The notes under the pieces: model-generated | What the model was told of the DNA's origin: nothing | Seen by the model: only the letters and a program-made list of their open reading frames with translations | The model's database searches: none | Program-made: the position numbers and the translations under genes | Shown: positions 10,130 through 19,196 of the stretch, piece after piece | Layout: every line of letters begins with the position of its first letter | How positions within the stretch are numbered: position 1 is the stretch's first letter | From: Eubacteriales bacterium | GTDB taxonomy: Bacteria; Bacillota; Clostridia; Lachnospirales; Lachnospiraceae | Length of the DNA: 33,457 bases | Reading direction: 5' to 3' | Assembly (NCBI GenBank): GCA_030525875.1 | Contig: JAUNDV010000012.1 | Location: 1 to 33,457, forward strand

Positions 10130-11349
10130 TAAATATCAATCTCCTCACGTATTTCGATACCCGAAACCGGATAAATGTCTCCAAAGCCCTTATCCTTAAG
10201 CACTATTTCTAGTCTGCCCGGAGTAATAAGCTTAAGACTCATCCCAACCCTTGTACACCTGTTTGGTCTCTTAGGAAATTCCTCAAGCGAAATTCTTGCG
10301 ACTCTTTTGTCCTTATACTTATCTACAGGCATTATATCTATATCCACATAATTTTGTTCATTTGGAATAAATTCAACATATGCGCTATATCCATACCAGC
10401 TCTCACCTGCAGCTGTTAATATAAGCTTTGAATTTCTGTTATTTACAAGAAGTCTAAGGCTAAGCTCAGTCTTAAATCTTGTATCACAAAAGATTTCATA
10501 TGGAAATTCTGACTTTGGCCTTAATTTATCCATTGCAAGAATGGCCGCTCCTCTTGCAAATATTCCCTGTTCCTGTAAAACTCTTCTCCTCTTGCAGATA
10601 TATTCTTTGAAATCCTTTGCCCAGTCCAGATTTTCAAAGCCCTTTCCTGTAAGGAAAACTGCTGAAAATATCTTCTCTTCCATCATTTTCTTTGCACAGG
10701 AAAGGATTATCCTGTCTCCAAGCTTTCTGCCTGATTCATTTTTCAAAATATCTATATGGAAGGCTTCTTCCAGATCTGTTCCTTCTGCAACAGCAATATT
10801 TCTGCCTGTTCCTCTTACGACCTTAAATTCATAATATGTCAGCTCTTCATCTGAAAGATCAAACATACAGACCATATTGTCGTAAAGCTTTTTGTCCTGA
10901 CTAAGCGTATAATAGCAAAATGCTTCCTCATGACTTATAATGCTTATATTTTCCTGCCTTATTCCTATAGACTTAAGTATGTCCATAAGCTTATCCATAA
11001 GACTTATGTCAGGCTTTCTGATACATAAAACCAGCTTATCTATATCTTCTATAGGTCTTCTGCCTATTATCATCTCCATAAGAGCATTAAAATATTCTCT
11101 GATAAGCTCTTCTGCCTTATATATCCTTTTGGAAATGGTAGAGGTTCCATTTTTTTGCAAAAGTTTTACAAGCTTGTCGGTCATAACCCCCTGACCTTTA
11201 AGCGTAATACTATAAGCTTCCTCACCTATATACCATTTCTCTTTTATCTTATCTCTGCATATGACTGTGGGCAGTATCAGACTTCTGTCTTCATTGATAC
11301 AGACTGCCGTATAGTCATCACACAGATCTATTCCTATCGATAATGACAT
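10129..11349 (-). CDS. DUF5716-type protein with a degenerate HSP70/actin-like ATPase fold
   Basis: About 406 residues from the ATG at 11349. A TTG four codons upstream would also be in frame but has its purine-rich SD directly abutting it. The N-terminus SIGIDLCDDYTAV mirrors the HSP70 phosphate-1 loop IGIDLGTTNS, the middle MFDLSDEELTYYEF matches the phosphate-2 position FDLGGGTFD, and AVFLTGKGFENLDW followed by ARGAAILA matches the adenosine motif. The glycines and acidic residues that hold ATP are mostly replaced, so it may be a pseudo-ATPase or bind another ligand. The C-terminal 120 residues are beta-rich, like the HSP70 substrate-binding part. It sits between DUF5717 and a TPR-like protein. 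The DUF assignment is from memory; the HSP70 relation is read from motif order. Confidence 0.8.
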   Translation of the reverse strand: MSLSIGIDLCDDYTAVCINEDRSLILPTVICRDKIKEKWYIGEEAYSITLKGQGVMTDKLVKLLQKNGTSTISKRIYKAEELIREYFNALMEMIIGRRPIEDIDKLVLCIRKPDISLMDKLMDILKSIGIRQENISIISHEEAFCYYTLSQDKKLYDNMVCMFDLSDEELTYYEFKVVRGTGRNIAVAEGTDLEEAFHIDILKNESGRKLGDRIILSCAKKMMEEKIFSAVFLTGKGFENLDWAKDFKEYICKRRRVLQEQGIFARGAAILAMDKLRPKSEFPYEIFCDTRFKTELSLRLLVNNRNSKLILTAAGESWYGYSAYVEFIPNEQNYVDIDIMPVDKYKDKRVARISLEEFPKRPNRCTRVGMSLKLITPGRLEIVLKDKGFGDIYPVSGIEIREEIDI

Positions 11350-11357
11350 TATTTTTC

Positions 11358-13808
11358 TCAACCCTCTACTTTAAACAACTCTCTGTTAATTCCATCCTCT
11401 AAAACATATCCAAGGATGTCATTTTTTATTCCATACCTGTCTCCGTCCCTAAGCTTTTTGCTCATTAAATTCAGCCTTGCATATCTTCCGTCATCTGATT
11501 CGTGCACCTTCTTAACAGATATGGCACCTTCCTGTACAGGCTTTTCTGATATGGAATCATCATAGATCATATAATGAAGCTTCTCATCCACAAATAGAAC
11601 TATATCCTTAACATAAATTCCCTGATATATTCTATTCATTGAAACTTCTCTGTATTTATCATCCGAAGAGATTTTGAAAACAAGTCTTGGTGCATTTTCC
11701 CTGCTTCCATGATATTCAATATAATATCTGTTACATATCTCTCCCGGTATTCTTATTTTATTTTTTAATTTTTTTGTATAATAAAATACAAAACCATTTT
11801 CTATAAGCAAATCTGTAAGCTTCTGGCAAAGCTTTGTTTCATCGTCATTAAGCTCTGTTTTCTGTGAAAAATGCTTTGTAAGTGCAAAAATATACAATTC
11901 CGGAAGCTTGTCAAGCTGATCCTGTGAGCTTATATAGCTATACAAAGCATCAAAAAGAATATCTGATACCTCTTCCTCTGAAACAAAGTAATCGTAGCTC
12001 CTAAGACTTAGATAAGCCTTAACCAAAGCTTCCTTCTGAATGCAGTTTTGCGCATATAATAAAAATGCTTCATCAATATGCTGTCTTGTACCCGCAAAAA
12101 GTTTGGCAAGCAGGACCTTTTCTGCAAGAATACTTATGTCTGTATTTCTTTCTGCACAGTATTCAAGAAGACTGAACATCTCCTCTGTATCACCCTCATA
12201 ATATGCAGAAAGCAGATTTAATACAGCTTTGTTTTCTGTGGCTTCATCAAACATTTTCTTAAGCAGTGCAATCAAAAATGCTTCTGGCCCATTTTGAGAG
12301 ATAGGAAGCAGATCAAGTTCTGACATTTTAGAAACAAGCTCCTCGCAGCTTTCCATATTTCCAATTTCCATGCCGTATTTGCGAAGCATTCTATACGCTT
12401 CTATATACTGTCCTGTCTTCACATAGAGCTTAAATACAGAAGCTCTCACTTCATTTGAAAGTTCATCTGTATTTACATCTATCAGCCATTCAGAAGAGTC
12501 TGTATTAAGAGCCAGCAGCTTTATAACTTCCTGTCTGAATGAAAGTGACAGTGGCATATATCTCACGGCATCCTTTAATATTTTTTCTCTTCCTTCGTCT
12601 GTTATCCCGGTTCTAAGTATTTCCTTAACAGCTGAAAGTCTAAGCATAGGATGCATAGGATAAAGCTCAAATGAAGCCCTTATAAGCGATGGCCTGTTCA
12701 TAAGCTCCGACTTTGTATATTTGACGTTCAGAAGTTTATTTCCATACTTATCCTTAAAATATATTAAGACATTTGAAAAATAAACCGGTACGCAGGCCTC
12801 TCCACCAAATATCCTATAGCTTTCTTCCGTATCAAGTTCTGGATAAGAAATTATAAGTTCTCTTGCCCTTACCTCATCTGTAGCTATAAGACAGCTTTTT
12901 AAAATATCTGGCAGTATGGCTGCTGACTTTCTGTCTATCATCTTGTCATATATTACAGCAAGTCTCTTGTTCATTCTCTTTTCAAATAAGGAGATAACTG
13001 CATATTCGCTTATCTGCTGCTCATAAACTCTGTATATATCCGAAGTCACGTCCTGATATAAAAGAATATTTTCGTAAAGAAGATCTCTTTCATATGGCGT
13101 AAGGTTATTTTCGTAGGAAAAATACAAAAGAATCTGCATTGGAAGTGGTCCGTCAGGCTCTCCCCTTAATGAATGCATATACGATTCATATAATCTGGTA
13201 AGCTTAAGAGATCTGTTTACAGCTTCCTCATATGCTAAGAAGGCAAAGTTGCTGTAATCATTATCCTGAATAAGTAAAATACAAAGCTCCTCCAAAAGCT
13301 CGTCATCCTCAGGAAAATGCTCTGCCATAAATGCAAGAAAACTTCCCTTTTCAAGTCCATTATCAAGCTTATTACGATCCTCTTCAATATATGGCTTAAG
13401 GCTTTCTACTTCCTCGGAAAAAACTATATCATTTCTTTCCTCATTAAGAGCTTCAAAAGAGCTTCCAGCGCATACCTGAAAATCATAATCAAGACATTTT
13501 TCTCCTGCATCTGTGATAAAGCTAAGTTTTCCAGTAATTCTATCTCCGGATTTTTTATTTTCTGCATTCACAAGAAGCTCAATATGTGAACTTCTTCCTG
13601 AAAATGAAGAAACAGACAAGCTAACTAAAGGATTCTCTGAATAACAAAGACCCTTGATACTTGATCCATTTGAAGTTTCTATGGTTAAAGAAAATTTTTT
13701 CTTGATGTGTTCTGTTACTACATCATTAAAACACTCCGGTATCAGTCTGATTTCCGGAGTTTCCTTATCTACTATTCCTCTGGCAAGCCTGTTTATTTTT
13801 TCTTTCAT
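11358..13808 (-). CDS. DUF5717-type large solenoid protein
   Basis: 816-residue protein of unknown function, first gene of a three-gene operon. From the sequence I infer three parts: an N-terminal beta domain (about 30-115, Ig-like spacing of strands), a long all-helical solenoid of TPR/HEAT-like repeats (about 120-640, for example KTGQYIEAYRMLRKYG), and a C-terminal beta domain (about 650-816). No signal peptide or membrane segment is seen, so it is likely cytoplasmic. Its stop lies 8 bases before the DUF5716 start. The promoter region (13809-13916) is shared head-to-head with the DUF4364 gene. The family label is from recall of Clostridia annotation; the size and architecture point to a scaffold or protein-binding role. 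Confidence 0.8.
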   Translation of the reverse strand: MKEKINRLARGIVDKETPEIRLIPECFNDVVTEHIKKKFSLTIETSNGSSIKGLCYSENPLVSLSVSSFSGRSSHIELLVNAENKKSGDRITGKLSFITDAGEKCLDYDFQVCAGSSFEALNEERNDIVFSEEVESLKPYIEEDRNKLDNGLEKGSFLAFMAEHFPEDDELLEELCILLIQDNDYSNFAFLAYEEAVNRSLKLTRLYESYMHSLRGEPDGPLPMQILLYFSYENNLTPYERDLLYENILLYQDVTSDIYRVYEQQISEYAVISLFEKRMNKRLAVIYDKMIDRKSAAILPDILKSCLIATDEVRARELIISYPELDTEESYRIFGGEACVPVYFSNVLIYFKDKYGNKLLNVKYTKSELMNRPSLIRASFELYPMHPMLRLSAVKEILRTGITDEGREKILKDAVRYMPLSLSFRQEVIKLLALNTDSSEWLIDVNTDELSNEVRASVFKLYVKTGQYIEAYRMLRKYGMEIGNMESCEELVSKMSELDLLPISQNGPEAFLIALLKKMFDEATENKAVLNLLSAYYEGDTEEMFSLLEYCAERNTDISILAEKVLLAKLFAGTRQHIDEAFLLYAQNCIQKEALVKAYLSLRSYDYFVSEEEVSDILFDALYSYISSQDQLDKLPELYIFALTKHFSQKTELNDDETKLCQKLTDLLIENGFVFYYTKKLKNKIRIPGEICNRYYIEYHGSRENAPRLVFKISSDDKYREVSMNRIYQGIYVKDIVLFVDEKLHYMIYDDSISEKPVQEGAISVKKVHESDDGRYARLNLMSKKLRDGDRYGIKNDILGYVLEDGINRELFKVEG

Positions 13809-13839
13809 TTAAACGCTCTTCTTCCTTTATTATCCTTAA

Positions 13840-13845
13840 ATTGTA
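13840..13845 (-). promoter_or_regulatory. Extended -10 promoter element for the DUF5717 operon
   Basis: On the minus strand TGCTACAAT is an extended -10 (TG, one base, TACAAT at 13845-13840). TTTTCA lies 17 bases upstream as a weak -35. The start codon of DUF5717 is about 32 bases downstream, leaving a short leader. A matching extended element TGTTATCAT for the divergent DUF4364 gene lies at about 13877-13885, so the two promoters nearly overlap. Confidence 0.45.
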
Positions 13846-13916
13846 GCATATTACGCTAGTAATGAAAAGTTGTTTATGTTATCATGAATTAAATAACTTT
13901 TTTCGTGGAGGAGATT

Positions 13917-14447
13917 ATGATTCAGGAACCTGAAACTCTATATAAACTCATGGTATTATATATGCTTGACCAGGTTAGCTTTCCGCTTACAAATCCTCAG
14001 CTGTCCAGATTTTTTCTGGATAAAGAATATACCACATATTTTACATTTCAGAAAGTAATTTCAGATCTTGTAGATTCAGGACTTATAGTAGACAGGCATG
14101 CAGGAAACTCAACACGATATGAAATAACCGATGCAGGCAAGGAAACTCTTGGTTTCTTTGGAAATGATATATCCCAGGCTGCTGTTGCAGACATGGATGA
14201 ATACCTGAAGGTAAACAAATTCAGACTTAGATCAGAAGCAGGTATGACTGCTGACTATTACAAGGAAAGCAGTCAGAATTTCATGGTTCACTGCGAAGTG
14301 AGAGAAGGCAAGAATGTACTTATAGCTTTAGACTTATCTGTTCCTGATGAAAAAAGCGCTTCTGACATATGTGCTAACTGGCAGGAAAAGAGTCAGGCGA
14401 TCTACAGCTATGCCATGAGAACACTTATGGGAGGATCTATAAAATAA
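13917..14447 (+). CDS. DUF4364 winged-helix protein
   Basis: 176-residue protein starting at the ATG at 13917, with GGAGG at 13907-13911. A GTG at 13905 is in frame but overlaps the ribosome site. The N-terminal 85 residues have the pattern of a winged helix: a helix with DQVSFPLTNPQLSRFFLD, then a recognition helix around FTFQKVISDLVDSGLI, then the wing RYEITDAGKETL. The C-terminal half is mixed alpha/beta and probably binds a ligand or dimerises. DUF4364 proteins are usually annotated as hypothetical or as transcriptional regulators in Clostridia. It is divergent from the DUF5717 operon, so it could regulate that operon, itself or the TraX gene that follows three bases after its stop; this is inference from position only. 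Confidence 0.85.
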   Translation: MIQEPETLYKLMVLYMLDQVSFPLTNPQLSRFFLDKEYTTYFTFQKVISDLVDSGLIVDRHAGNSTRYEITDAGKETLGFFGNDISQAAVADMDEYLKVNKFRLRSEAGMTADYYKESSQNFMVHCEVREGKNVLIALDLSVPDEKSASDICANWQEKSQAIYSYAMRTLMGGSIK

Positions 14448-14450
14448 TTC

Positions 14451-15227
14451 ATGCAGGTACTTACAAATATCAGGCTTAGCCGGAATCAGATAAAATATAT
14501 TGCAGTATTTGCAATGCTTCTTAATCATATAGCCTATGTATTTATGGATGAAGGAAGCCTTCTTGCCAAGGTATTTACAAATATAGGTTATTTTACAGCT
14601 ATCACCATGTGTTACTTTCTTGTAGAAGGATATTTTTATACCCATTCAAAAAAGGCATATGCAAGGAGGCTGCTTATATTTGCATTCATTTCACAGCTTC
14701 CCTTCTGCCTTGCGCTTACAAAAAATGCAGTAATAAGCTTTACAGGCTTTAATATGATGTTTTCGCTCTTCTTATGTTTTATGCTTATTTACTGCTATAT
14801 AAATGTAAAAGATCCTTTGAACAGATCTATATGTTCTACAGTCATAATCATTTTATCACTCTTTTGTGACTGGTTTTTTATGGCGCCAATATTTACAAAG
14901 CTCTTTCTTTTATCAAGGGGAGGCCACATAAATAAAATGCAGGCATTTAAATACTCTGCATTTATATTTGGTATATTTAATTTTATTTTTAATACAGCGC
15001 AAATGCCATTTTATGAAAGGATTTTATCAGCTTTGGCAAATATGGCTGCTCCACTCTTAGCAGGCATAGTCATCACATATTTTTATGATGACAAAAAGCC
15101 TTCCAAGGCATCAAAGTTTTCGAAGTGGTTTTTCTATATTTTTTATCCCGCACATCTTATGATCCTTGGTATGCTGAGGCTGTATATAATTCTATATCCA
15201 CAAACTGTCTGTATTACAATACTTTAA
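14451..15227 (+). CDS. TraX-family polytopic membrane protein
   Basis: 258 residues with about eight predicted membrane segments, beginning LSRNQIKYIAVFAMLLNHIAYVF, the usual TraX opening. TraX-type proteins are predicted membrane acyltransferases; in F-plasmid transfer TraX acetylates pilin, but the clostridial chromosomal copies have no conjugation genes beside them, and none are present here. His residue 26 (LLNHIAY) is a candidate family-conserved position. The ATG has no good ribosome site of its own (GGAGG is 16 bases away); it starts three bases after DUF4364 stops, so translation is probably coupled. It converges on asnA with only nine bases between stop codons and no terminator visible. 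Confidence 0.85.
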   Translation: MQVLTNIRLSRNQIKYIAVFAMLLNHIAYVFMDEGSLLAKVFTNIGYFTAITMCYFLVEGYFYTHSKKAYARRLLIFAFISQLPFCLALTKNAVISFTGFNMMFSLFLCFMLIYCYINVKDPLNRSICSTVIIILSLFCDWFFMAPIFTKLFLLSRGGHINKMQAFKYSAFIFGIFNFIFNTAQMPFYERILSALANMAAPLLAGIVITYFYDDKKPSKASKFSKWFFYIFYPAHLMILGMLRLYIILYPQTVCITIL

Positions 15228-15236
15228 ACTTTAATA

Positions 15237-16244
15237 TTAGAGGAGAATTATATTATTCTTTTCACATTCCTCTCTCATTTCCTCAGGCCAGATAGATGCT
15301 TGAACCTCTCCTACATGAACTCTTCCAAGCAGGAGCATGCAAAGTCTTGACTGTCCTATTCCTCCTCCAATTGTATATGGAAGTTTTTTATCAAGTATCA
15401 TCTTGTGGTATCTGAGCTCTTCTCTTTCAACACAGCCAGCCTTTACAAGCTGCTCATGCATACTCTTCTCCGATACTCTTATTCCCATTGATGAAATCTC
15501 AAGAGCTCGGTTTAAAGGCTCAAACCAGAAAAGTATATCTCCATTAAGCTGCCAGTCATCATAGTCGGGAGCTCTCATATCATGAGGCTTTCCGTCTCCG
15601 AGCTTGTCTCCTATTCTCATGATAAATACACAGCCGTATCTCTTACATACTGCATCCTCTCTCTCCTTTGAGCTTAAGTCTGGATACATTTTTCTAAGCT
15701 CCTCAGAATCCACAAAGGTAATACTTTCTGGAAGATGATATACTGCTTCTGGATATTTATACCATACCTCATGTTCCATATGCTTGATTACCTTAAATAT
15801 GGTTCTTACAACATCCTTGAGTGTTTCTTCTGTGCGTTCTTCCTCTTTAATAACCTTTTCCCAGTCCCACTGGTCTACGTATGCACTATGCAGATTATCA
15901 AGCTCCTCATCCCTTCTTATTGCATTCATGTTAGTATAAAGTCCTTCACCTGGCATGAATTTATATCTGTAAAGTGCCATTCTTTTCCATTTTGCCAGTG
16001 ACTGGACGACTTCTACCTCTTCATCAGGAATTCCAAGAAGATCAAAGGCTACCTTTCTCTCTGTTCCACTTAAATCATCATTAAGACCTGATTTTTTCTC
16101 AACAAAAAGAGGTGCTGAAATCCTTTCCAGATTCATTTCCCTGCCGAATTCCTTTTGAAAGGTATCTCTTATATATTTTATAGCTTCCTGGGTTTTTCTG
16201 ACATCCAGCTTTGGATCATAGTTTTTAGGTATAAATAAACTCAT
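15237..16244 (-). CDS. asnA: Aspartate--ammonia ligase (asparagine synthetase A)
   Basis: ATP-dependent synthesis of asparagine from aspartate and ammonium, releasing AMP. The length of 335 residues fits the family (about 330). The class II aminoacyl-tRNA-synthetase-like fold is indicated by [32 protein letters not shown], the [17 protein letters not shown] region and the closing [14 protein letters not shown] motif. The ATG has GGGGGAA eight bases upstream. It is the last gene of the dac to asnA operon and, with gdhA and the amino-acid importer, adds to an ammonium-handling theme in the window. Confidence 0.97.
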   Translation of the reverse strand: MSLFIPKNYDPKLDVRKTQEAIKYIRDTFQKEFGREMNLERISAPLFVEKKSGLNDDLSGTERKVAFDLLGIPDEEVEVVQSLAKWKRMALYRYKFMPGEGLYTNMNAIRRDEELDNLHSAYVDQWDWEKVIKEEERTEETLKDVVRTIFKVIKHMEHEVWYKYPEAVYHLPESITFVDSEELRKMYPDLSSKEREDAVCKRYGCVFIMRIGDKLGDGKPHDMRAPDYDDWQLNGDILFWFEPLNRALEISSMGIRVSEKSMHEQLVKAGCVEREELRYHKMILDKKLPYTIGGGIGQSRLCMLLLGRVHVGEVQASIWPEEMREECEKNNIILL

Positions 16245-16267
16245 TTTAAATTCCCCCGATTTGATTA

Positions 16268-17038
16268 TTAAAAAGGCATTTTCATATCCAGCTGCTTAAA
16301 TAAATTTCTAAGCTCGTCTTCACTGGCTCTTCTATATTTTCCCGTTTCAAGCTTTCCAAGACTTATATTCATTATTCGTATCCTCTTTAGCTCTGTAACC
16401 TTATTCCCTAAAGCAGCACACATGCGTCTTATCTGTCTGTTAAAGCCCTGTGTAAGAACAATATTAAAGGTATAGTCATCTATTTTCTTTACCTTGCATG
16501 GCAGGGTATCTCTGTATTCAAATACCTTCCTGATAGTTTTTCCATCTCTTTTACTTACTGGAACCTCTATTCTCATTCCCTTAGAAAGCTTATCCAGCAT
16601 TTCCTGCGAGAGCTTTCTTTGGCATCTTACAAGATATTCCTTTTCATGACCATATTCTTTTTTATTGATGCGATTTACAAGCTCACCTATATTTGTAAGG
16701 AGTATAAGTCCTTCGGAATCTTTATCTAGTCTCCCTACAGGAAAAATATGGGACTCATATCCAATATAATCAATTATATTAGGTGCCTTATCCTTATGTC
16801 CTTCAGTGCACACAATTCCCCTTGGCTTGTTAAAAACAAGAACTACGGGATCCGGCTCTGCCTTATCCCGTATATTTTCTCCAAGAATTTCTATATTACA
16901 GTCCTGACTTACCTTAAGCCCAGGCTCTGCTAATTTTCCATTTACAAGTATCTTGCCTTCCTTAAGAAGTCTGTCCGCCTCTCGTCTTGAACATATTCCT
17001 TTTTCAGACAGATATTTGTTTATTCTTATATCTTCCAT
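16268..17038 (-). CDS. Pseudouridine synthase, RsuA/RluF-type
   Basis: Isomerises a uridine in rRNA to pseudouridine. An N-terminal S4 RNA-binding domain covers about residues 4-50 ([20 protein letters not shown]), followed by the catalytic domain with [15 protein letters not shown], Asp105 being the nucleophile. The phrase [10 protein letters not shown] and the [11 protein letters not shown] segment favour the RluF branch (23S U2604) over RsuA or RluB, but that choice is not certain. The gene starts one base after queA ends and lacks a strong ribosome site, implying coupling. Its place with queA (tRNA queuosine) makes a small RNA-modification unit. Confidence 0.93.
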   Translation of the reverse strand: MEDIRINKYLSEKGICSRREADRLLKEGKILVNGKLAEPGLKVSQDCNIEILGENIRDKAEPDPVVLVFNKPRGIVCTEGHKDKAPNIIDYIGYESHIFPVGRLDKDSEGLILLTNIGELVNRINKKEYGHEKEYLVRCQRKLSQEMLDKLSKGMRIEVPVSKRDGKTIRKVFEYRDTLPCKVKKIDDYTFNIVLTQGFNRQIRRMCAALGNKVTELKRIRIMNISLGKLETGKYRRASEDELRNLFKQLDMKMPF

Positions 17039-17039
17039 T

Positions 17040-18200
17040 TTATCTATTGTAACTTAAAGACTTTCTTTTTCTCTGGAATAAACAGCAATCTCCAAAGGAG
17101 AAGAAACGATATCTTTTCTCTACAGCTTCTCTATATGCATTTAATACATTTTCTCTTCCAGCAAGAGCAGATACAAGCATAACCAGTGTGGACTGTGGAA
17201 GGTGGAAATTTGTAATAAGAGCATCGATAAGCTTCCATTCATAGCCTGGGTAGATAAATATTTCTGTCCATCCACTCTTCTCTTCAAGGATATATTTTGG
17301 AATTATATTACCCTCTTTATCAATATATCTTTCCTTACCTTCTATATCAAGCTTAGTATATCCGCTAAGCCTTCCATCCTCTATAAGCTTATATTCCGGA
17401 TTTAATACAGCTGCTGATTCTAAAGTTCTTGTAGATGTAGTTCCTACGGCAATTACTCTGTGACCTTCTCTTATGGTCTTATTTATAAGCTTTGCTGTTT
17501 CATCTGATACCATATAAAACTCCGAATGCATATGGTGCTCTTCTAAAGTTTCTGCTTTAACAGGTCTGAAGGTTCCCAAGCCTACATGCAAGGTTACACT
17601 TGCAATATTAATTCCTTTTTTTGAAATTTTATCCAGAAGCTCCTTAGTAAAATGGAGTCCCGCTGTAGGTGCTGCAGCTGAGCCTTCATGCTTTGCATAT
17701 ACAGTCTGATACCTGTTTTTATCTTCAAGCTTATGTCTTATATAAGGAGGAAGCGGCATTTCACCAAGCTGGTCCAGAACCTCTTCAAATATTCCATCAT
17801 AGGTGAATTTTACAAGTCTGTTTCCTTCCTCAACTGTATCAAGTATTTCTGCCTTAAGAAGTCCTTCTCCGAAAACTGCTAAAGCTCCCTTTTTTAATTT
17901 CTTTCCCGGCTTTACAAGACACTCCCAGATATCATCTGCCTTTCTCTTAAGCAAAAGTATCTCTACATGTGCACCTGTATCCGGCTTAACGCCTAACAGT
18001 CTTGCCGGTATAACCTTTGTATCATTTAAAACAAGACAATCACCTGCTTCAAGATAGTCTAAGATATCGCTAAAGTGTCTGTCTTCTGTTTTGCCGTCTT
18101 CTATATCTATTACCATCATTTTTGAAGAGCTTCTGTCTTCAAGAGGATCCTGTGCTATCAGCTCCTCTGGAAGCTCATAATCAAAATCTTTTACATCCAT
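17040..18200 (-). CDS. queA: S-adenosylmethionine:tRNA ribosyltransferase-isomerase
   Basis: Transfers and rearranges the ribose of S-adenosylmethionine onto 7-aminomethyl-7-deazaguanine in tRNA to give epoxyqueuosine. Landmarks are the start [47 protein letters not shown] and [11 protein letters not shown], then NFHLPQSTL and RFFSFGD near the end. At 386 residues it is longer than the usual 340-356; the extra length is partly an insertion around [20 protein letters not shown] and following (about 275-300) and a basic C-terminal tail [18 protein letters not shown] precedes the ATG. tRNA-guanine transglycosylase (tgt) often lies next to queA but is not in this window. Confidence 0.97.
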   Translation of the reverse strand: MDVKDFDYELPEELIAQDPLEDRSSSKMMVIDIEDGKTEDRHFSDILDYLEAGDCLVLNDTKVIPARLLGVKPDTGAHVEILLLKRKADDIWECLVKPGKKLKKGALAVFGEGLLKAEILDTVEEGNRLVKFTYDGIFEEVLDQLGEMPLPPYIRHKLEDKNRYQTVYAKHEGSAAAPTAGLHFTKELLDKISKKGINIASVTLHVGLGTFRPVKAETLEEHHMHSEFYMVSDETAKLINKTIREGHRVIAVGTTSTRTLESAAVLNPEYKLIEDGRLSGYTKLDIEGKERYIDKEGNIIPKYILEEKSGWTEIFIYPGYEWKLIDALITNFHLPQSTLVMLVSALAGRENVLNAYREAVEKRYRFFSFGDCCLFQRKRKSLSYNR

Positions 18201-18206
18201 TGGTCT

Positions 18207-19196
18207 TTATTCCTCTGTACTGCTTTCAGCCGCAGTTGTTTCTTCAATTGTACTGCTCTCAGCTGCAGTCGTTTCTTCAAAATTTTCTGTCATGAATTCA
18301 CCTGCTTCATAGTCTTCAGGTACAAGATCTGAATCCTCAGGATTAATGAAGAGATCAACTTCCTGCTCCTTGTCCACATCCAGATCATATTCCTTATATA
18401 TCTCTCCATTTACAAAGGAGGTATATATCAAAGCAAGCGTGCTGTCTCCATTAAGTGCATTACTTAAAGAATTATTTATAGAACGTCTAAGCTCTGCTAC
18501 ATCCTCTCGCTCAAGCATTTCATTTACATAGTCAATCTGGTCTTTGATCAGATTTTCTGCAAAAATGTATTCCCCGTCAGCATTTTTCATAGCATAGCAG
18601 TACATAATGCCTGGTGCAAGCGTATCTGTTCTTCTGAAATCTATATTATATGTAATAAATAAAAGTCTTGCATCCTTTTCAAGTCCCGGCAACTCATAGA
18701 CCTGTATATCCTTAAATGCCTGTATCCATGAACGCTGGGCCTCAAGTTCCTTCTTAGCCTCTTCTTTTCCCTGGGTAAGGCTCTTATTGAATATCGTATA
18801 GAGCCTGTCTGTATCAGCATTCAGTCTCGCATCAAAATATTCTGTAATGAGCATGTTTATCTCTGGGATCTCACATTTCTTTAAGCTTATTTCTGGCTCT
18901 GCTTCTGTTTGTGACTGGGCAGTTGTTTCTGTATTATCCGCCGGAGCTGCTTCGTTTTTATTATTTTTGTTTCCTAGAAGGGATATAATAATAATCAGCA
19001 AGATACATATTGCCGGAATTACTAAGAGACGGCCATGCTCTCTCAGTGAATCACTTAGATCAAATCTGTCAAAGCCTGCCGTCTTTTTATTTTTGTCAGC
19101 AGAGGTCTTTCCATGACCTCTGCCTCTTTTCTTTATGATATCTCTGTCGATATCATCCAAGGTTTCAAATTTTTTTTCTCTTTTATTCAACTTCAA
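18207..19196 (-). CDS. Uncharacterised single-pass membrane protein with acidic C-terminal tail
   Basis: 329 residues: a basic cytoplasmic N-terminus (1-56), one membrane helix (about 57-74), a Thr/Glu-rich linker (about 80-105), a compact extracellular domain (about 108-215) whose start (EINMLITEYFDARLNADTDRLYTIF) resembles an NTF2-like fold, then an acidic region and a low-complexity tail. The tail holds an 11-residue duplication, EETTAAESST twice, encoded by a 33-bp tandem repeat. Its start overlaps the dac stop by four bases, so it is linked to the cell-wall carboxypeptidase. A role in envelope assembly is a guess. I do not recognise a named family. Confidence 0.8.
   Translation of the reverse strand: MKLNKREKKFETLDDIDRDIIKKRGRGHGKTSADKNKKTAGFDRFDLSDSLREHGRLLVIPAICILLIIIISLLGNKNNKNEAAPADNTETTAQSQTEAEPEISLKKCEIPEINMLITEYFDARLNADTDRLYTIFNKSLTQGKEEAKKELEAQRSWIQAFKDIQVYELPGLEKDARLLFITYNIDFRRTDTLAPGIMYCYAMKNADGEYIFAENLIKDQIDYVNEMLEREDVAELRRSINNSLSNALNGDSTLALIYTSFVNGEIYKEYDLDVDKEQEVDLFINPEDSDLVPEDYEAGEFMTENFEETTAAESSTIEETTAAESSTEE
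18216..18281. repeat. 33-bp tandem duplication in the membrane-protein tail
   Basis: Two adjacent 33-base units (18216-18248 and 18249-18281) differ at only a few positions, mostly synonymous, and encode the repeated EETTAAESST. The in-frame unit length and silent differences suggest a duplication kept as protein rather than a recent slip. Confidence 0.85.

Noticed and set aside
14334-14645. Minus-strand open frame across the DUF4364/TraX junction
   Set aside because: It overlaps two well-supported plus-strand genes and lacks a ribosome site.
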